From the NCBI GenBank assembly GCA_937915745.1, contig CALGGJ010000098.1:1-41056 (forward strand): a DNA stretch of 41,056 nucleotides. The letters run 5' to 3'. The notes beneath the pieces were generated by a model. It made no database searches, was not told where the DNA came from, and worked only from the letters and a program-made list of their open reading frames with translations. A program made the translations under genes and the position numbers. This document shows, one piece after another, positions 16,205 to 24,769 of this stretch. Positions within the stretch are counted from its first letter, which is position 1, and each line of letters begins with the position of its first letter. Source of the DNA: an uncultured Prevotellaceae bacterium. Its GTDB lineage: Bacteria > Bacteroidota > Bacteroidia > Bacteroidales > Bacteroidaceae.

Positions 16205-17992
16205 TTAGAGGTTGAACCTGAAGTAGAAAGGCAATGCGGCTTGCAGGTGGTCTTGTCCTGTAGCCGACCTTACGGTGCGTATGGCGTCGTAGTAGTCGCC
16301 CAGCATGAGGTGCAGTTGTTCCTCGGCGTATGTCGATTTCGATGTAGTCTTATCGAGCAGTTGCTCTATGAACGATTTCTGTGCAGGGTATTCTGCGATT
16401 GTACACTTGTCGATACCTGCCAGTTCCTTAGCCTTGTTGACAGCGTCGTCCAAACTACCGAGTTGGTCAACCAATCCCAGGTCGATGGCATGTACTCCGG
16501 TCCATACACGACCCTCGCCTATCACTTTTATCGAGTCTTGTGAAAGTCCGCGTCCGTCGGCACAGCGGCGAGTAAAGAGGTCGTAGCCGTGGTTGATGTA
16601 TTCTTGCATGAGTTCATGCTCTTGTGTTGAGAACGGTCGGAATGGCGACCCGATGTCGGAGTATTCGTTGGTCTTCACTACAGCTACGTTTATCCCCAGT
16701 TTGTCTTTCACGAGTTCGCTGGCGTCAGGGAACGTTCCGAATATTCCGATTGAGCCGGTGAGTGTGGTTGGCTGTGCCACAATCCAGTTTGCAGCACACG
16801 AGATGTAGTATCCGCCGCTTGCAGCATATCCACCCATTGACACGACGATTGGTTTTTTTGCCTTTATGTTCATCACCTGATGCCATATTTGCTCGGATGC
16901 ATAGGCCGAGCCTCCAGGTGAATTGACGCGCAGTACCACAGCCTTCACGTCGTCATCGTCGGCAAGGTTCCTAAGGTCGCGTATTGCCTCTTCGCCTACA
17001 ATCTCGTCGTTGCCGGCCAATGAGAACTGCGAAGAGCTTTGCACTATATCCCCCTCGGCATAATACACGGCTACGATGTCGCCGCTCATGCTCTTTGGTG
17101 TGTTGTTGGCATTGGCTGCTACGTTTGCGACGGTGGTTGTGTGGTAGTCGTCTTTGTCAACACCCATCATGTTGGCAATAATCTGCGGCACTTCGTCGCT
17201 GTAGGCCGTCTTATCGACTATTTTGTTTTTTACGAGGTAGGCTGTCTGTTTCAGCACCAGTCCGCTGTTGGTGAGGGTGTTGAGTTCGTCGGCGGTCATG
17301 CCTCTCGAGGCGCTTACGTCGGCCTGCATCCTGCCCCATATTTCGGAGCTGAAGGTTTCTATCTGCTCGCGGTTGGCATCGCTTATGTCATCGAGCATGA
17401 ATGGTTCTACTGCCGATTTATATGTTCCGACCTTCACCACCTGCATCTTCACTCCTATCTTTTCGAGTATTTTCTTGTAGTACATGGTCTGTACTGCCAT
17501 TCCCACCCATTCTACCATGCCTTCAGGGTTGATAACCACCGAGTCGGCTACCGATGAGAGGTAGTATGTGCCTTGTGTGTAGTTATCTCCATAGGCCAGT
17601 ATGAACTTTCCCGATGTCTTGAAATCGAGCAGGGCGTTACGCAGTTCGGTAAGCAGTGCCGGTGTTGCTCCCGAGAAGTCGCCGCTTTCGATGTATATGC
17701 CTTTTATCTTGTCGTTTTCCTTTGCACTCTTTATGGCTGTTATCATGTCGTTGAGTCCTGGCATTACTTCGCCATTGCCGGTGAGTTGGTCTATAGGGTT
17801 CTGCTCGGTTGTATGGTCGGTCAGTGTCCCGTTGAGTTTGATTACCATCACCGAGTTGTCGGCAATCGACTCGGTCACTGCTCCCATCGATGCCATGCCG
17901 GCAAGTGTGAGTAATGAGAAGATGCTGATGACGATGCTTACGACGATGATACCTACGATTGTCGCAAGAGTATATTTTAAGAAGTCCTTCAT
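16205..17992 (-). CDS. sppA: Signal peptide peptidase SppA, 67-kDa type
   Basis: Inner-membrane serine protease that degrades cleaved signal peptides. The start at 17992 (MKDFLKYTLATIVG) gives one N-terminal membrane helix, residues about 8-35; the longer frame from 18058 reads through a repetitive leader and is rejected. The 595 residues contain two S49 domains, as in E. coli SppA. The N-terminal domain supplies the general base Lys192 in VGTYKSAVEPF. The C-terminal domain supplies the nucleophile Ser392 in GGYAASGGYY, after VLRVNSPGGSAYAS and before TLTGSIGIFG. Its leader is A-rich on the coding strand (three tandem copies of a CCAAAAA-like unit). It heads the sppA-lpxK-PNP-thiL cluster. 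Confidence 0.96.
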   Translation of the reverse strand: MKDFLKYTLATIVGIIVVSIVISIFSLLTLAGMASMGAVTESIADNSVMVIKLNGTLTDHTTEQNPIDQLTGNGEVMPGLNDMITAIKSAKENDKIKGIYIESGDFSGATPALLTELRNALLDFKTSGKFILAYGDNYTQGTYYLSSVADSVVINPEGMVEWVGMAVQTMYYKKILEKIGVKMQVVKVGTYKSAVEPFMLDDISDANREQIETFSSEIWGRMQADVSASRGMTADELNTLTNSGLVLKQTAYLVKNKIVDKTAYSDEVPQIIANMMGVDKDDYHTTTVANVAANANNTPKSMSGDIVAVYYAEGDIVQSSSQFSLAGNDEIVGEEAIRDLRNLADDDDVKAVVLRVNSPGGSAYASEQIWHQVMNIKAKKPIVVSMGGYAASGGYYISCAANWIVAQPTTLTGSIGIFGTFPDASELVKDKLGINVAVVKTNEYSDIGSPFRPFSTQEHELMQEYINHGYDLFTRRCADGRGLSQDSIKVIGEGRVWTGVHAIDLGLVDQLGSLDDAVNKAKELAGIDKCTIAEYPAQKSFIEQLLDKTTSKSTYAEEQLHLMLGDYYDAIRTVRSATGQDHLQAALPFYFRFNL

Positions 17993-18041
17993 TGTTGGTT
18001 TTTGGTTTTTGGTTTTTTGTTTTGAGTGTATTGAGGGTTGT

Positions 18042-18058
18042 GTGAGGGAAAGCCTCAC
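18042..18058 (-). terminator. Small hairpin between the GH105 gene and sppA
   Basis: GTGAGG (18042-18047) and CCTCAC (18053-18058) with a 5-nt loop, 13 nt after the GH105 stop. No T-run follows, so it may be a weak terminator or a processing site. Confidence 0.35.
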
Positions 18059-18070
18059 GACAACATGGTA

Positions 18071-19186
18071 TTACTTGTTCAGCCGCTTGTACTGTTCACA
18101 TGCGGCAAGCAGCCATGCACCGGTTCCGAACGGATGTTCCGAGCGTGCGTCGGCAGTTCGTGTAGGGTCGGGTTTCTCGCCTATTGGCTGTACGTATCCT
18201 ATTGAGCCGTCGGCCTGCAGTGCCTTGGTTGTGAGGTATTCCCACGCCTGGTCTATGGTTGTCTTGAACTCCGACTCTTTAAGCAGTCCGTTGTTCACTC
18301 CCCACAACATGCCGAAGGTGAAGAATGCCGTTCCGCTGGTTTCGTACCCCGGTGCATCCTCGGGGCACAGCATCGACCGTGTCCAGTAGCCTTCGGGCTG
18401 TTGGCATTTAGCCACGGCTTTTGCCATTTGCTGGAATCGCTGCACATAGAACGGGCGGTATTTGCTGTCTTTAGGCAGGTCCTGCAACACCTTGGCCAGT
18501 CCGGCCAGCACCCATCCGTCGCCGCGTGCCCAGAAACTTTTGCCTTCGTTGCATTTGGTCTTAACCTTTGGATAGACATACTTTCCGTCGCGATAGTAGA
18601 GGTGGTCGTCTTTGTCAAACAAGAGGTCGTCGGTCCACCGGTAGCACTCGTACTGTTTGTCGAGCAGTCGTTCGTCGTGTGTCACCGTATATAGTTTGGA
18701 GAATATCGGCATACCCATGTAGAGGGCATCGGCCCACCACCAGTAGTCGGCTTTGTCGGTCTTTGCCTGATACATCATCACCTCGAGTGTCCGTTGCAGT
18801 CGCTCGGCCCGATGTTCAATTTTGTACAGGTCGATGTACACCTGGAAACAAATCTGCCAGTCGGCAAAGAGCACGTGGTTCATGTCTTCGCCGTATGACA
18901 GGTATTCCCACTTCGACTTGTCGGTTTGTGTGGCACCCTTCCAGTTGTTGTATTCAGCCCAGGCCACAGCGTAGTCGAGGTATTGCTGACGGCCGGTGAC
19001 CTCGTATGCAGCCTGGTTTCCGGTAAAGTAGGCGGCATTATCCCAAAAACCGCGGCACTGTGCCTTGTGGCGTGCCTGCCACGAGTCGTTCACTTTCTCT
19101 ATCAAGCCCTTTACCTCGGAGGCTGTCTGGGCATAAGACATTGCTGCGACTATTAAAACTACAGCAAAACTAATAATTCTTTTCAT
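18071..19186 (-). CDS. Secreted glycoside hydrolase family 105 (unsaturated rhamnogalacturonyl/glucuronyl hydrolase)
   Basis: A 371-residue exported enzyme that removes the unsaturated uronic acid left at oligosaccharide ends by polysaccharide lyases, as in pectin degradation. Signal peptide MKRIISFAVVLIVAAMSYAQ. The (alpha/alpha)6-barrel signature includes the catalytic aspartate region WWWADALYMGMP, then FWARGDGWVLAGL, TSGTAFFTFGMLWG and a final GTGAWLLAACE. Length agrees with GH105. It is a paralogue of the gene at 26503. No polysaccharide lyase, SusC/D pair or regulator sits next to it, so the glycan target cannot be read from context. It has its own promoter at 19211-19242. Confidence 0.92.
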   Translation of the reverse strand: MKRIISFAVVLIVAAMSYAQTASEVKGLIEKVNDSWQARHKAQCRGFWDNAAYFTGNQAAYEVTGRQQYLDYAVAWAEYNNWKGATQTDKSKWEYLSYGEDMNHVLFADWQICFQVYIDLYKIEHRAERLQRTLEVMMYQAKTDKADYWWWADALYMGMPIFSKLYTVTHDERLLDKQYECYRWTDDLLFDKDDHLYYRDGKYVYPKVKTKCNEGKSFWARGDGWVLAGLAKVLQDLPKDSKYRPFYVQRFQQMAKAVAKCQQPEGYWTRSMLCPEDAPGYETSGTAFFTFGMLWGVNNGLLKESEFKTTIDQAWEYLTTKALQADGSIGYVQPIGEKPDPTRTADARSEHPFGTGAWLLAACEQYKRLNK

Positions 19187-19210
19187 AGCCTGAATTTTTA
19201 TTTGCGACTA

Positions 19211-19242
19211 CAAAAATACACACTATTTGCGATATGGCCAAA
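19211..19242 (-). promoter_or_regulatory. Promoter of the GH105 gene
   Basis: Minus strand TTTG (19242-19239), 20-nt spacer and TATTTTTG (19218-19211) agree closely with the Bacteroidota TTTG-N19-20-TAnnTTTG promoter. It implies a leader of about 20 nt. Confidence 0.7.
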
Positions 19243-19325
19243 TGTTTGGATATAAATATAAGGTGTGTCTTGTGCTTTTCACATTACACGTTGCCCGAAT
19301 GCCCTCTGAACGTGGCACAAAACGG

Positions 19326-19403
19326 GTGCGCAGTCGCTGGGTCGTGAGTGCGCAGTCGCTGGGCCGTGAGTGCGCAGTCGCTGGGCCGTGAGTGCGCAGT
19401 CGC
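19326..19403. repeat. Intergenic 22-bp tandem array 2 (3 units plus partial)
   Basis: Units start at 19326, 19348, 19370 and 19392. Each opens with GTGCGCAGTCGC followed by a variant of TGGGCCGTGA; the last unit breaks off after the core and continues AG. Core and period are shared with array 1 at 10750, in the same orientation and again between divergent genes (GH105 and cca). Nothing else is recognised in 19187-19504 apart from the two promoters. Confidence 0.92.
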
Positions 19404-19492
19404 AGACGCATCAACATGTTCTGCCCCGATAAAATAGGTTGTGTGACGGTGAATTTTGTGGTATGCACCGATGGCTTTTGCACAAAAATTCG

Positions 19493-19500
19493 TAACTTTG
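19493..19500 (+). promoter_or_regulatory. -7 promoter box almost touching the cca start codon
   Basis: TAACTTTG matches TAnnTTTG and ends 4 nt before the ATG at 19505. Transcription would begin at or within a few bases of the start codon. A correctly spaced -33 element is not clear. Confidence 0.55.
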
Positions 19501-19504
19501 CAGC

Positions 19505-20959
19505 ATGAAAATATATTCAGACAGCGAATTGGCACAAATCATCGACCATCCGCTCTTCCACCTTGTATCGGCAACCGCCGACTCGATGGGATTGGAGTGT
19601 TACGTGGTTGGCGGTTTTGTGCGCGACCTCTTCCTCCAACGCAGCAGCAAAGACATCGACATCGTGGTGACGTCGTCGGGCACCGACCACGCCACCACCG
19701 GCAATACTCGCAACTCCATACGCCTGGCCGAGGCTCTTCAGCAGAAACTGGGCAGGCACACCCACCTGAGCGTGTTTAAGAACTTCGGCACGGCCCAGCT
19801 CAAGGCGGGCGGCTCGGAGATGGAATTTGTCGGTGCACGCCGCGAGAGCTACAGCCACGACTCGCGCAAGCCTGTGGTGGAAGACGGCACCATCGACGAC
19901 GACCAGCGCCGCCGCGACTTCACCATCAACGCCATGGCCATAGGGCTCAACAGCAACGACTTCGGACACCTCATCGACCCGTTCGGCGGACTGTCCGACC
20001 TTGAAAACGGGATAATACGCACACCATGCGACCCCGACATCACATTCAGCGACGACCCACTGCGCATGATGCGCTGCATCAGGTTTGCCACACAGCTGGC
20101 ATTCACCATTGAAGACAACACATTCGACGCCCTGACACGCAACAAAGAGCGCATCAACATCATATCGGGCGAACGCACCATCGACGAGCTGAACAAAATC
20201 ATCATGTCGCCCACACCATCGCGCGGATTCATCGACCTGGAACGATGCGGACTGCTGGAAATCATCTTCCCCGAACTGTATGCCCTCGAAGGAGTGGAGA
20301 CACGTCAGGGTCGCGGACATAAAGACAACTTCTACCACACACTCGAGGTGCTCGACAACGTGGCCGCCTCGGGCGGCGACCTGTGGCTGCGCTGGGCAGC
20401 GCTGCTGCACGATATAGGCAAGCCACGCAGCAAACGGTGGGACCCACTGGCCGGATGGACATTCCACAACCACAACAACATAGGAGCGAAGATGGTGCCA
20501 CAGATATTCCGCCGCATGAAACTGCCGATGGACGAGAGAATGAAATATGTGGAAAAACTGGTAGAACTGCACATGCGCCCCATAGCCATTGCCGACGACG
20601 AAGTGACCGACTCGGCAGTGCGCCGCCTGCTGTTTGAAGCCGGCGACGACATCGACAACCTCATGCTACTCTGCCATGCCGACATAACATCGAAGAACGA
20701 AAGCCGCCGACAGATGTTCCACCAAAACTTCAAGCTGGTGAAGGAAAAACTGGTGGCGATAGAAGAGAAAGACCGCATACGGAACATGAAACTGGCCGTA
20801 GATGGCGACGAAATCATGCAGATGTTCAACCTCACCCCAAGCCGAGAAGTGGGACAACTGAAAAATGCGATGAAAGAAGCCATACTCGACGGCATCATCC
20901 CCAACGAACACGATGCCTGCACAGAGTTCCTGCGCCAGGAATACCAAAAGATGAAGTAA
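19505..20959 (+). CDS. cca: CCA tRNA nucleotidyltransferase with HD domain
   Basis: Adds or repairs the 3' CCA of tRNAs; the tRNA-Leu gene in this window does not encode its CCA, so this activity is needed. The 484 residues show the class II nucleotidyltransferase head: YVVGGFVRDLFL, KDIDIVVTSS and RRRDFTINAMA with DPFGGLSDLENG. The RNA-binding region DDPLRMMRCIRFA follows, then an HD phosphohydrolase-like domain with LLHDIGKPRSK and FHNHNNIGAKM. The N-terminus starts close to the catalytic domain, as in homologues, so the ATG at 19505 is favoured even though the -7 box lies only 4 nt before it. A symporter gene follows after 16 nt. Family members may be poly(A) polymerases; CCA addition is more likely. 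Confidence 0.93.
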   Translation: MKIYSDSELAQIIDHPLFHLVSATADSMGLECYVVGGFVRDLFLQRSSKDIDIVVTSSGTDHATTGNTRNSIRLAEALQQKLGRHTHLSVFKNFGTAQLKAGGSEMEFVGARRESYSHDSRKPVVEDGTIDDDQRRRDFTINAMAIGLNSNDFGHLIDPFGGLSDLENGIIRTPCDPDITFSDDPLRMMRCIRFATQLAFTIEDNTFDALTRNKERINIISGERTIDELNKIIMSPTPSRGFIDLERCGLLEIIFPELYALEGVETRQGRGHKDNFYHTLEVLDNVAASGGDLWLRWAALLHDIGKPRSKRWDPLAGWTFHNHNNIGAKMVPQIFRRMKLPMDERMKYVEKLVELHMRPIAIADDEVTDSAVRRLLFEAGDDIDNLMLLCHADITSKNESRRQMFHQNFKLVKEKLVAIEEKDRIRNMKLAVDGDEIMQMFNLTPSREVGQLKNAMKEAILDGIIPNEHDACTEFLRQEYQKMK

Positions 20960-20975
20960 CCCCGCCCCGCCAGTC

Positions 20976-22406
20976 ATGCTCATATACCTCATCGCATATT
21001 TCCTGCTGCTCTACATTGTTTCGCGCCTTGCCGGACACAACGGCAACGACGCCTTCTTCCGCGGCAACCGACGCTCACCGTGGCCTGTGGTGGCATTCGG
21101 CATGATTGGAGCCAGCATCAGCGGAGTATCATTCATAGGAGTGCCGGGATGGGTAATGACCACCGGCATGACATACCTGCAGATGTGCCTCGGATTCATC
21201 GTGGGATACATCATCGTAGCCTTCGTGCTGCTACCCATATACTACCGCTACCAACTCACATCAATCTACACCTACCTCAACCACCGGTTCGGAATCACCA
21301 GCTACACCACCGGGGCAACACTCTTCATCATATCGAAGATGTTGGGAGCCGCAGCCAAATTCTATGTCGTAGTACAGATACTGCAGACATACATTGCCGA
21401 CTCCTACGGACTGCCATATCCCGCCACCGCCGCCATAGCACTACTGTTCATCTGGCTCTACACACGACGCAGCGGCATACGTGCATTGGTATGGACCGAC
21501 GCCCTGCAGACACTCATACTGCTCGTTGCACTGATAATGATAATCGCCACAACATGCTCAATGCTACATCTGAGCCCCGCCGATGCAATACGCGCCGTGG
21601 CAGCCGACCCACAGGCACACATATTCGAGCTTGACGACCCACAATCGCGACAATACTTCTGGAAACAATTCCTCAGCGGAGTATTCGTAGTGATAGTGAT
21701 GACCGGACTCGACCAAGACATGATGCAGAAAAACCTTACATGCAAAAGCCTGAAAGCAGCCCAATGCGACATGTCGGCCTACGGCATCATGTTTGTTCCA
21801 GTCAATCTGCTGTTCCTCTCGCTCGGCATCCTGCTCACCATGCTCTATGCCCGGCAAGGCATCGCACTGCCCGACAGAGGCGACTCACTGCTCACCGGCA
21901 TCATACACACGGGCATTATGGGACAGGGCGTACTCATCTGCTTCCTCATAGGCATGGTGGCCAGCACCTTCTCGAGTGCCGACTCGGCTCTGACAGCAAT
22001 CACCACATCGGTGTGTATCGATATACTGCGCCGCGACGACGACGAACACCTGCGACAACGCATACACATAGCCGTCATGATCGTGTTCCTAATCTGCACA
22101 CTGGCATTCCACCACATGGGCAGCGGCAGTGTCATGGACCTCATCTACACCCTCGTGAGCTATACATACGGCCCGCTACTCGGACTCTTTGCCTTTGCCA
22201 TACTCACAAAACGAACACCTACAGCACATGCCATACCACCAGTCTGCATCATGGCACCTGCCGTGTGCTACCTCATCGACCGCACGACATTCAACTTCAC
22301 AGGATACCGGTTCGGCTACGAAATGCTTATGTTCAACGGCATGCTCACATTTGCAGGATTGTGGATATTCAGTAAAAAGAGAGAAAGAAAAGATATTCAG
22401 AAATGA
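20976..22406 (+). CDS. Sodium:solute symporter (SSS family)
   Basis: A 476-residue inner-membrane transporter with about 13 hydrophobic helices. The first helix starts at the N-terminus (MLIYLIAYFLLLYIV). Family features are RGNRRSPWPVVAFGMIGASISGV, SFIGVPGWVM, the helix pair around IISKMLGAAAKFYVVVQILQ, TGLDQDMMQKNLTCKS and the late FSSADSALTAITTS. These place it in the sodium/solute symporter superfamily (sugar, amino acid or carboxylate substrates). The substrate cannot be told from sequence alone. It follows cca after 16 nt and probably shares its transcript, although the functions are unrelated. It is convergent with the sensor kinase gene 42 nt away. Confidence 0.92.
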   Translation: MLIYLIAYFLLLYIVSRLAGHNGNDAFFRGNRRSPWPVVAFGMIGASISGVSFIGVPGWVMTTGMTYLQMCLGFIVGYIIVAFVLLPIYYRYQLTSIYTYLNHRFGITSYTTGATLFIISKMLGAAAKFYVVVQILQTYIADSYGLPYPATAAIALLFIWLYTRRSGIRALVWTDALQTLILLVALIMIIATTCSMLHLSPADAIRAVAADPQAHIFELDDPQSRQYFWKQFLSGVFVVIVMTGLDQDMMQKNLTCKSLKAAQCDMSAYGIMFVPVNLLFLSLGILLTMLYARQGIALPDRGDSLLTGIIHTGIMGQGVLICFLIGMVASTFSSADSALTAITTSVCIDILRRDDDEHLRQRIHIAVMIVFLICTLAFHHMGSGSVMDLIYTLVSYTYGPLLGLFAFAILTKRTPTAHAIPPVCIMAPAVCYLIDRTTFNFTGYRFGYEMLMFNGMLTFAGLWIFSKKRERKDIQK

Positions 22407-22448
22407 GAATACGCCACCAGACGGGGCCTAAAAAGAAAAAGCCACTGC

Positions 22449-23609
22449 TCAAATAGGCAACTCCACCCTGAACGTAGTACCACGGCCCAACTCCGACGAC
22501 TTCACATATATGCGTCCCTTGTGATATTGCTCGACAATGCGCTTGGCAAGCGACAGGCCCAGCCCCCACCCCCGTTGCTTGGTTGTGAATCCGGGTTTGA
22601 ACACAGAATTAAAATGCGACTTCTGTATGCCCTTACCCGTGTCGTGCACTTCCAATATGATATTATGGGGTGACGTGTCGAGGGTTATGTCAATACGTCC
22701 CGAACCATTCATGGCATCCACGGCATTCTTACACAGATTTTCCAACACCCACTCGAAAAGCGGCGCCACCATCATGGCCTCAACATGAGTATCGGGCATG
22801 TGGGTCTGTATCTGCACCTTGCTGGATGTACGGTGGTCCATGTATTCCACCACACGCTGTATCAATTCGGTCACATCAGCAGGCTTGGGTTCGGGAATAG
22901 AACCTATCTTAGAGAATCGCTCCGCTATACGCTCCAACCTGCGCACATCCTTCTCCATCTCAGGCAACATAGGGTCGTCGGGATAAGTATCGCGTATGAC
23001 TTCAGTCCATGCCATGAGCGAACTGATTGGTGTACCGAGCTGATGTGCCGTCTCCTTAGACAAACCTACCCACACACGATTCTGCTCGGCACGCATCGAC
23101 GAGAACAAAGCGAACAGGGCTACCAGCACAAAAATGACCACCACGCCCAACTGTACGTATGGATAAACAGCCAGACGCTTGAGCATGAGCGACTCATCGT
23201 AACACACATCGATATAGTCACCTTGCGTTTCCAGGTTGATACGGATAATCCGACCGGCATCGCGCATAGCATGAGCCATCTGGCGGATTGCGGCTACCGA
23301 GTCGGCCGAGGCATCAAACTTGCGTCCAAGGTTGCGCGATGTCTGCACCGAGTCATCCTGGTCGAGCACTACCACTGGAATCGTATTATTCCCGTTCAGA
23401 ACCTTCAGCACCAGGTTGATGTCGGTGTTTTCATCTGCCTGATTGAGCGACGACATTGCCTCGGCCCACACCTCCATCTTTGTCAGCTCCTCCTTCTTGA
23501 GGTCGCGGCTCAGATATGCTGATGTAAGCAACGATGCGATGGCAATGATGATTGCCACCACAATGAGCAGTATCTTCAGGTTACGTATGCGGTCGAACCA
23601 AATTACCAT
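22449..23609 (-). CDS. Membrane sensor histidine kinase (orphan)
   Basis: A 386-residue two-component sensor. Two membrane helices (about residues 10-33 and 152-172) flank a periplasmic segment of roughly 115 residues with no recognised ligand-binding domain. The phosphoacceptor histidine is in KETAHQLGTPISSLMAW; the HQLGTP form is common in Bacteroidota kinases. The ATPase domain shows the N box ENLCKNAVDAM, the G1 box HDTGKGI, FKPGFTTKQRGWGLGLSLAKR and TTFRVELP. No HAMP domain is obvious. No response regulator is encoded nearby, so the partner must be elsewhere. The signal is unknown. The gene is divergent from the radical SAM gene, with 149 nt between them. Confidence 0.93.
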   Translation of the reverse strand: MVIWFDRIRNLKILLIVVAIIIAIASLLTSAYLSRDLKKEELTKMEVWAEAMSSLNQADENTDINLVLKVLNGNNTIPVVVLDQDDSVQTSRNLGRKFDASADSVAAIRQMAHAMRDAGRIIRINLETQGDYIDVCYDESLMLKRLAVYPYVQLGVVVIFVLVALFALFSSMRAEQNRVWVGLSKETAHQLGTPISSLMAWTEVIRDTYPDDPMLPEMEKDVRRLERIAERFSKIGSIPEPKPADVTELIQRVVEYMDHRTSSKVQIQTHMPDTHVEAMMVAPLFEWVLENLCKNAVDAMNGSGRIDITLDTSPHNIILEVHDTGKGIQKSHFNSVFKPGFTTKQRGWGLGLSLAKRIVEQYHKGRIYVKSSELGRGTTFRVELPI

Positions 23610-23690
23610 GTGCAGTACTCAATTTATCCATATAACGCACAAACCGCACTTTTTATTGCAACGCAAGACATGTTTTCTGTTTTTTATTCG

Positions 23691-23698
23691 TAACTTTG
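23691..23698 (+). promoter_or_regulatory. -7 promoter box for the radical SAM gene
   Basis: TAACTTTG matches TAnnTTTG and lies 60 nt before the ATG at 23759. A well-spaced -33 element is not evident. Confidence 0.5.
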
Positions 23699-23758
23699 CC
23701 GACACAGTCTCAGGCTTCATCCATATGAGACCTGCCGTTTATATCATCACATGTCACT

Positions 23759-24652
23759 ATGATGCAGAGTTTCGGCCAATGGCTACAAGAGCAGCTGAAG
23801 GTTAAGACACAGAAGATATCGGTCAACGCCGGCTTCACTTGTCCCAACCGCGACGGGCGTGTTGGGGTTGGTGGATGCACCTTCTGCAACAATCAGACAT
23901 TCAATCCCGACTATTGTCAACCGTCGAAGAGTATTGCCCTGCAGTTGGAGGAAGGCAAGCAGTTCTTCGCCCGCAAATATCCCGACATGCACTATCTGGC
24001 ATACTTCCAGGCATATACCAACACCTATGCCGACCTGCCGACCATCAAGAGCAAGTATGAAGAGGCTCTCGGTGTCGATGGTGTGGTAGGGCTGGTGGTC
24101 GGTACACGCCCCGATTGCATTGACGCGCCGCTGCTCGACTACCTTGCCGACCTCTCGCAACGCACTTTTCTCATTGTGGAATATGGTGTGGAGAGCATCT
24201 ACAACCGTACCCTACGTCGCATCAACCGCGGACATACATGGGAGGTGAGCCGCGATGCCATCTGCCTCACGGCATCACGAGGAATACATGTAGGTGCACA
24301 TATCATACTGGGACTTCCGGGCGAGAGCCGCTCAGACATGCTCCACGAGGCCGACGTGCTTTCACAACTGCCATTGAAGATACTCAAACTGCACCAGCTT
24401 CAGCTCATCAAGGGTACGGTCATGGCCGATGAATATATGCAACATCCCGATGATTTCATTCGCTTCACACCCGACGGATATGCACGTCTCGCTGCACAAT
24501 TCATCAGCCGCAGCCGCCCCGACATCATTTTCGACCGCTTCGTAAGCCAGTCGCCTCCACAACTGCTCGCTCAACCCGGATGGGGTCTCAAAAACCACGA
24601 GTTCACCGAACTTGTGAAAAAAGAACTGGGCAGAATCAACTTTCGTTTATGA
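23759..24652 (+). CDS. YhcC/TIGR01212 family radical SAM protein
   Basis: A 297-residue radical SAM enzyme of the YhcC family, whose reaction is not established. The cluster-binding cysteines are in FTCPNRDGRVGVGGCTFCNN (C-x11-C-x2-C), a spacing typical of this family instead of the usual C-x3-C-x2-C. Other family marks are YFQAYTNTYA, VVGLVVGTRPDC, VEYGVESIYNRTLRRINRGH, GAHIILGLPGES and LKLHQLQLIKGT. The start could be either of two adjacent ATGs (23759 or 23762). The gene stands alone on its promoter; folP lies 90 nt downstream behind its own promoter. Confidence 0.93.
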   Translation: MMQSFGQWLQEQLKVKTQKISVNAGFTCPNRDGRVGVGGCTFCNNQTFNPDYCQPSKSIALQLEEGKQFFARKYPDMHYLAYFQAYTNTYADLPTIKSKYEEALGVDGVVGLVVGTRPDCIDAPLLDYLADLSQRTFLIVEYGVESIYNRTLRRINRGHTWEVSRDAICLTASRGIHVGAHIILGLPGESRSDMLHEADVLSQLPLKILKLHQLQLIKGTVMADEYMQHPDDFIRFTPDGYARLAAQFISRSRPDIIFDRFVSQSPPQLLAQPGWGLKNHEFTELVKKELGRINFRL

Positions 24653-24695
24653 CGTAGAACATTGGGTGCGAAATGGATATTTTTCTCATCAATAG

Positions 24696-24727
24696 TTTGG
24701 ATTTTATGGAAATTTGATGTAACTTTG
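24696..24727 (+). promoter_or_regulatory. Promoter for folP-cdaA
   Basis: TTTG (24696-24699), a 20-nt spacer and TAACTTTG (24720-24727) fit the Bacteroidota promoter well. The expected transcription start is near 24732. Confidence 0.7.
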
Positions 24728-24769
24728 CACACTGAATGACCGATGGGCATCGGTGACCGACATACAGAG

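Noticed and set aside
19517..20572. 351-codon open frame on minus, opposite cca
   Set aside because: Complete antisense of a gene with all CCA-transferase motifs; composition is skewed as expected for a shadow frame.
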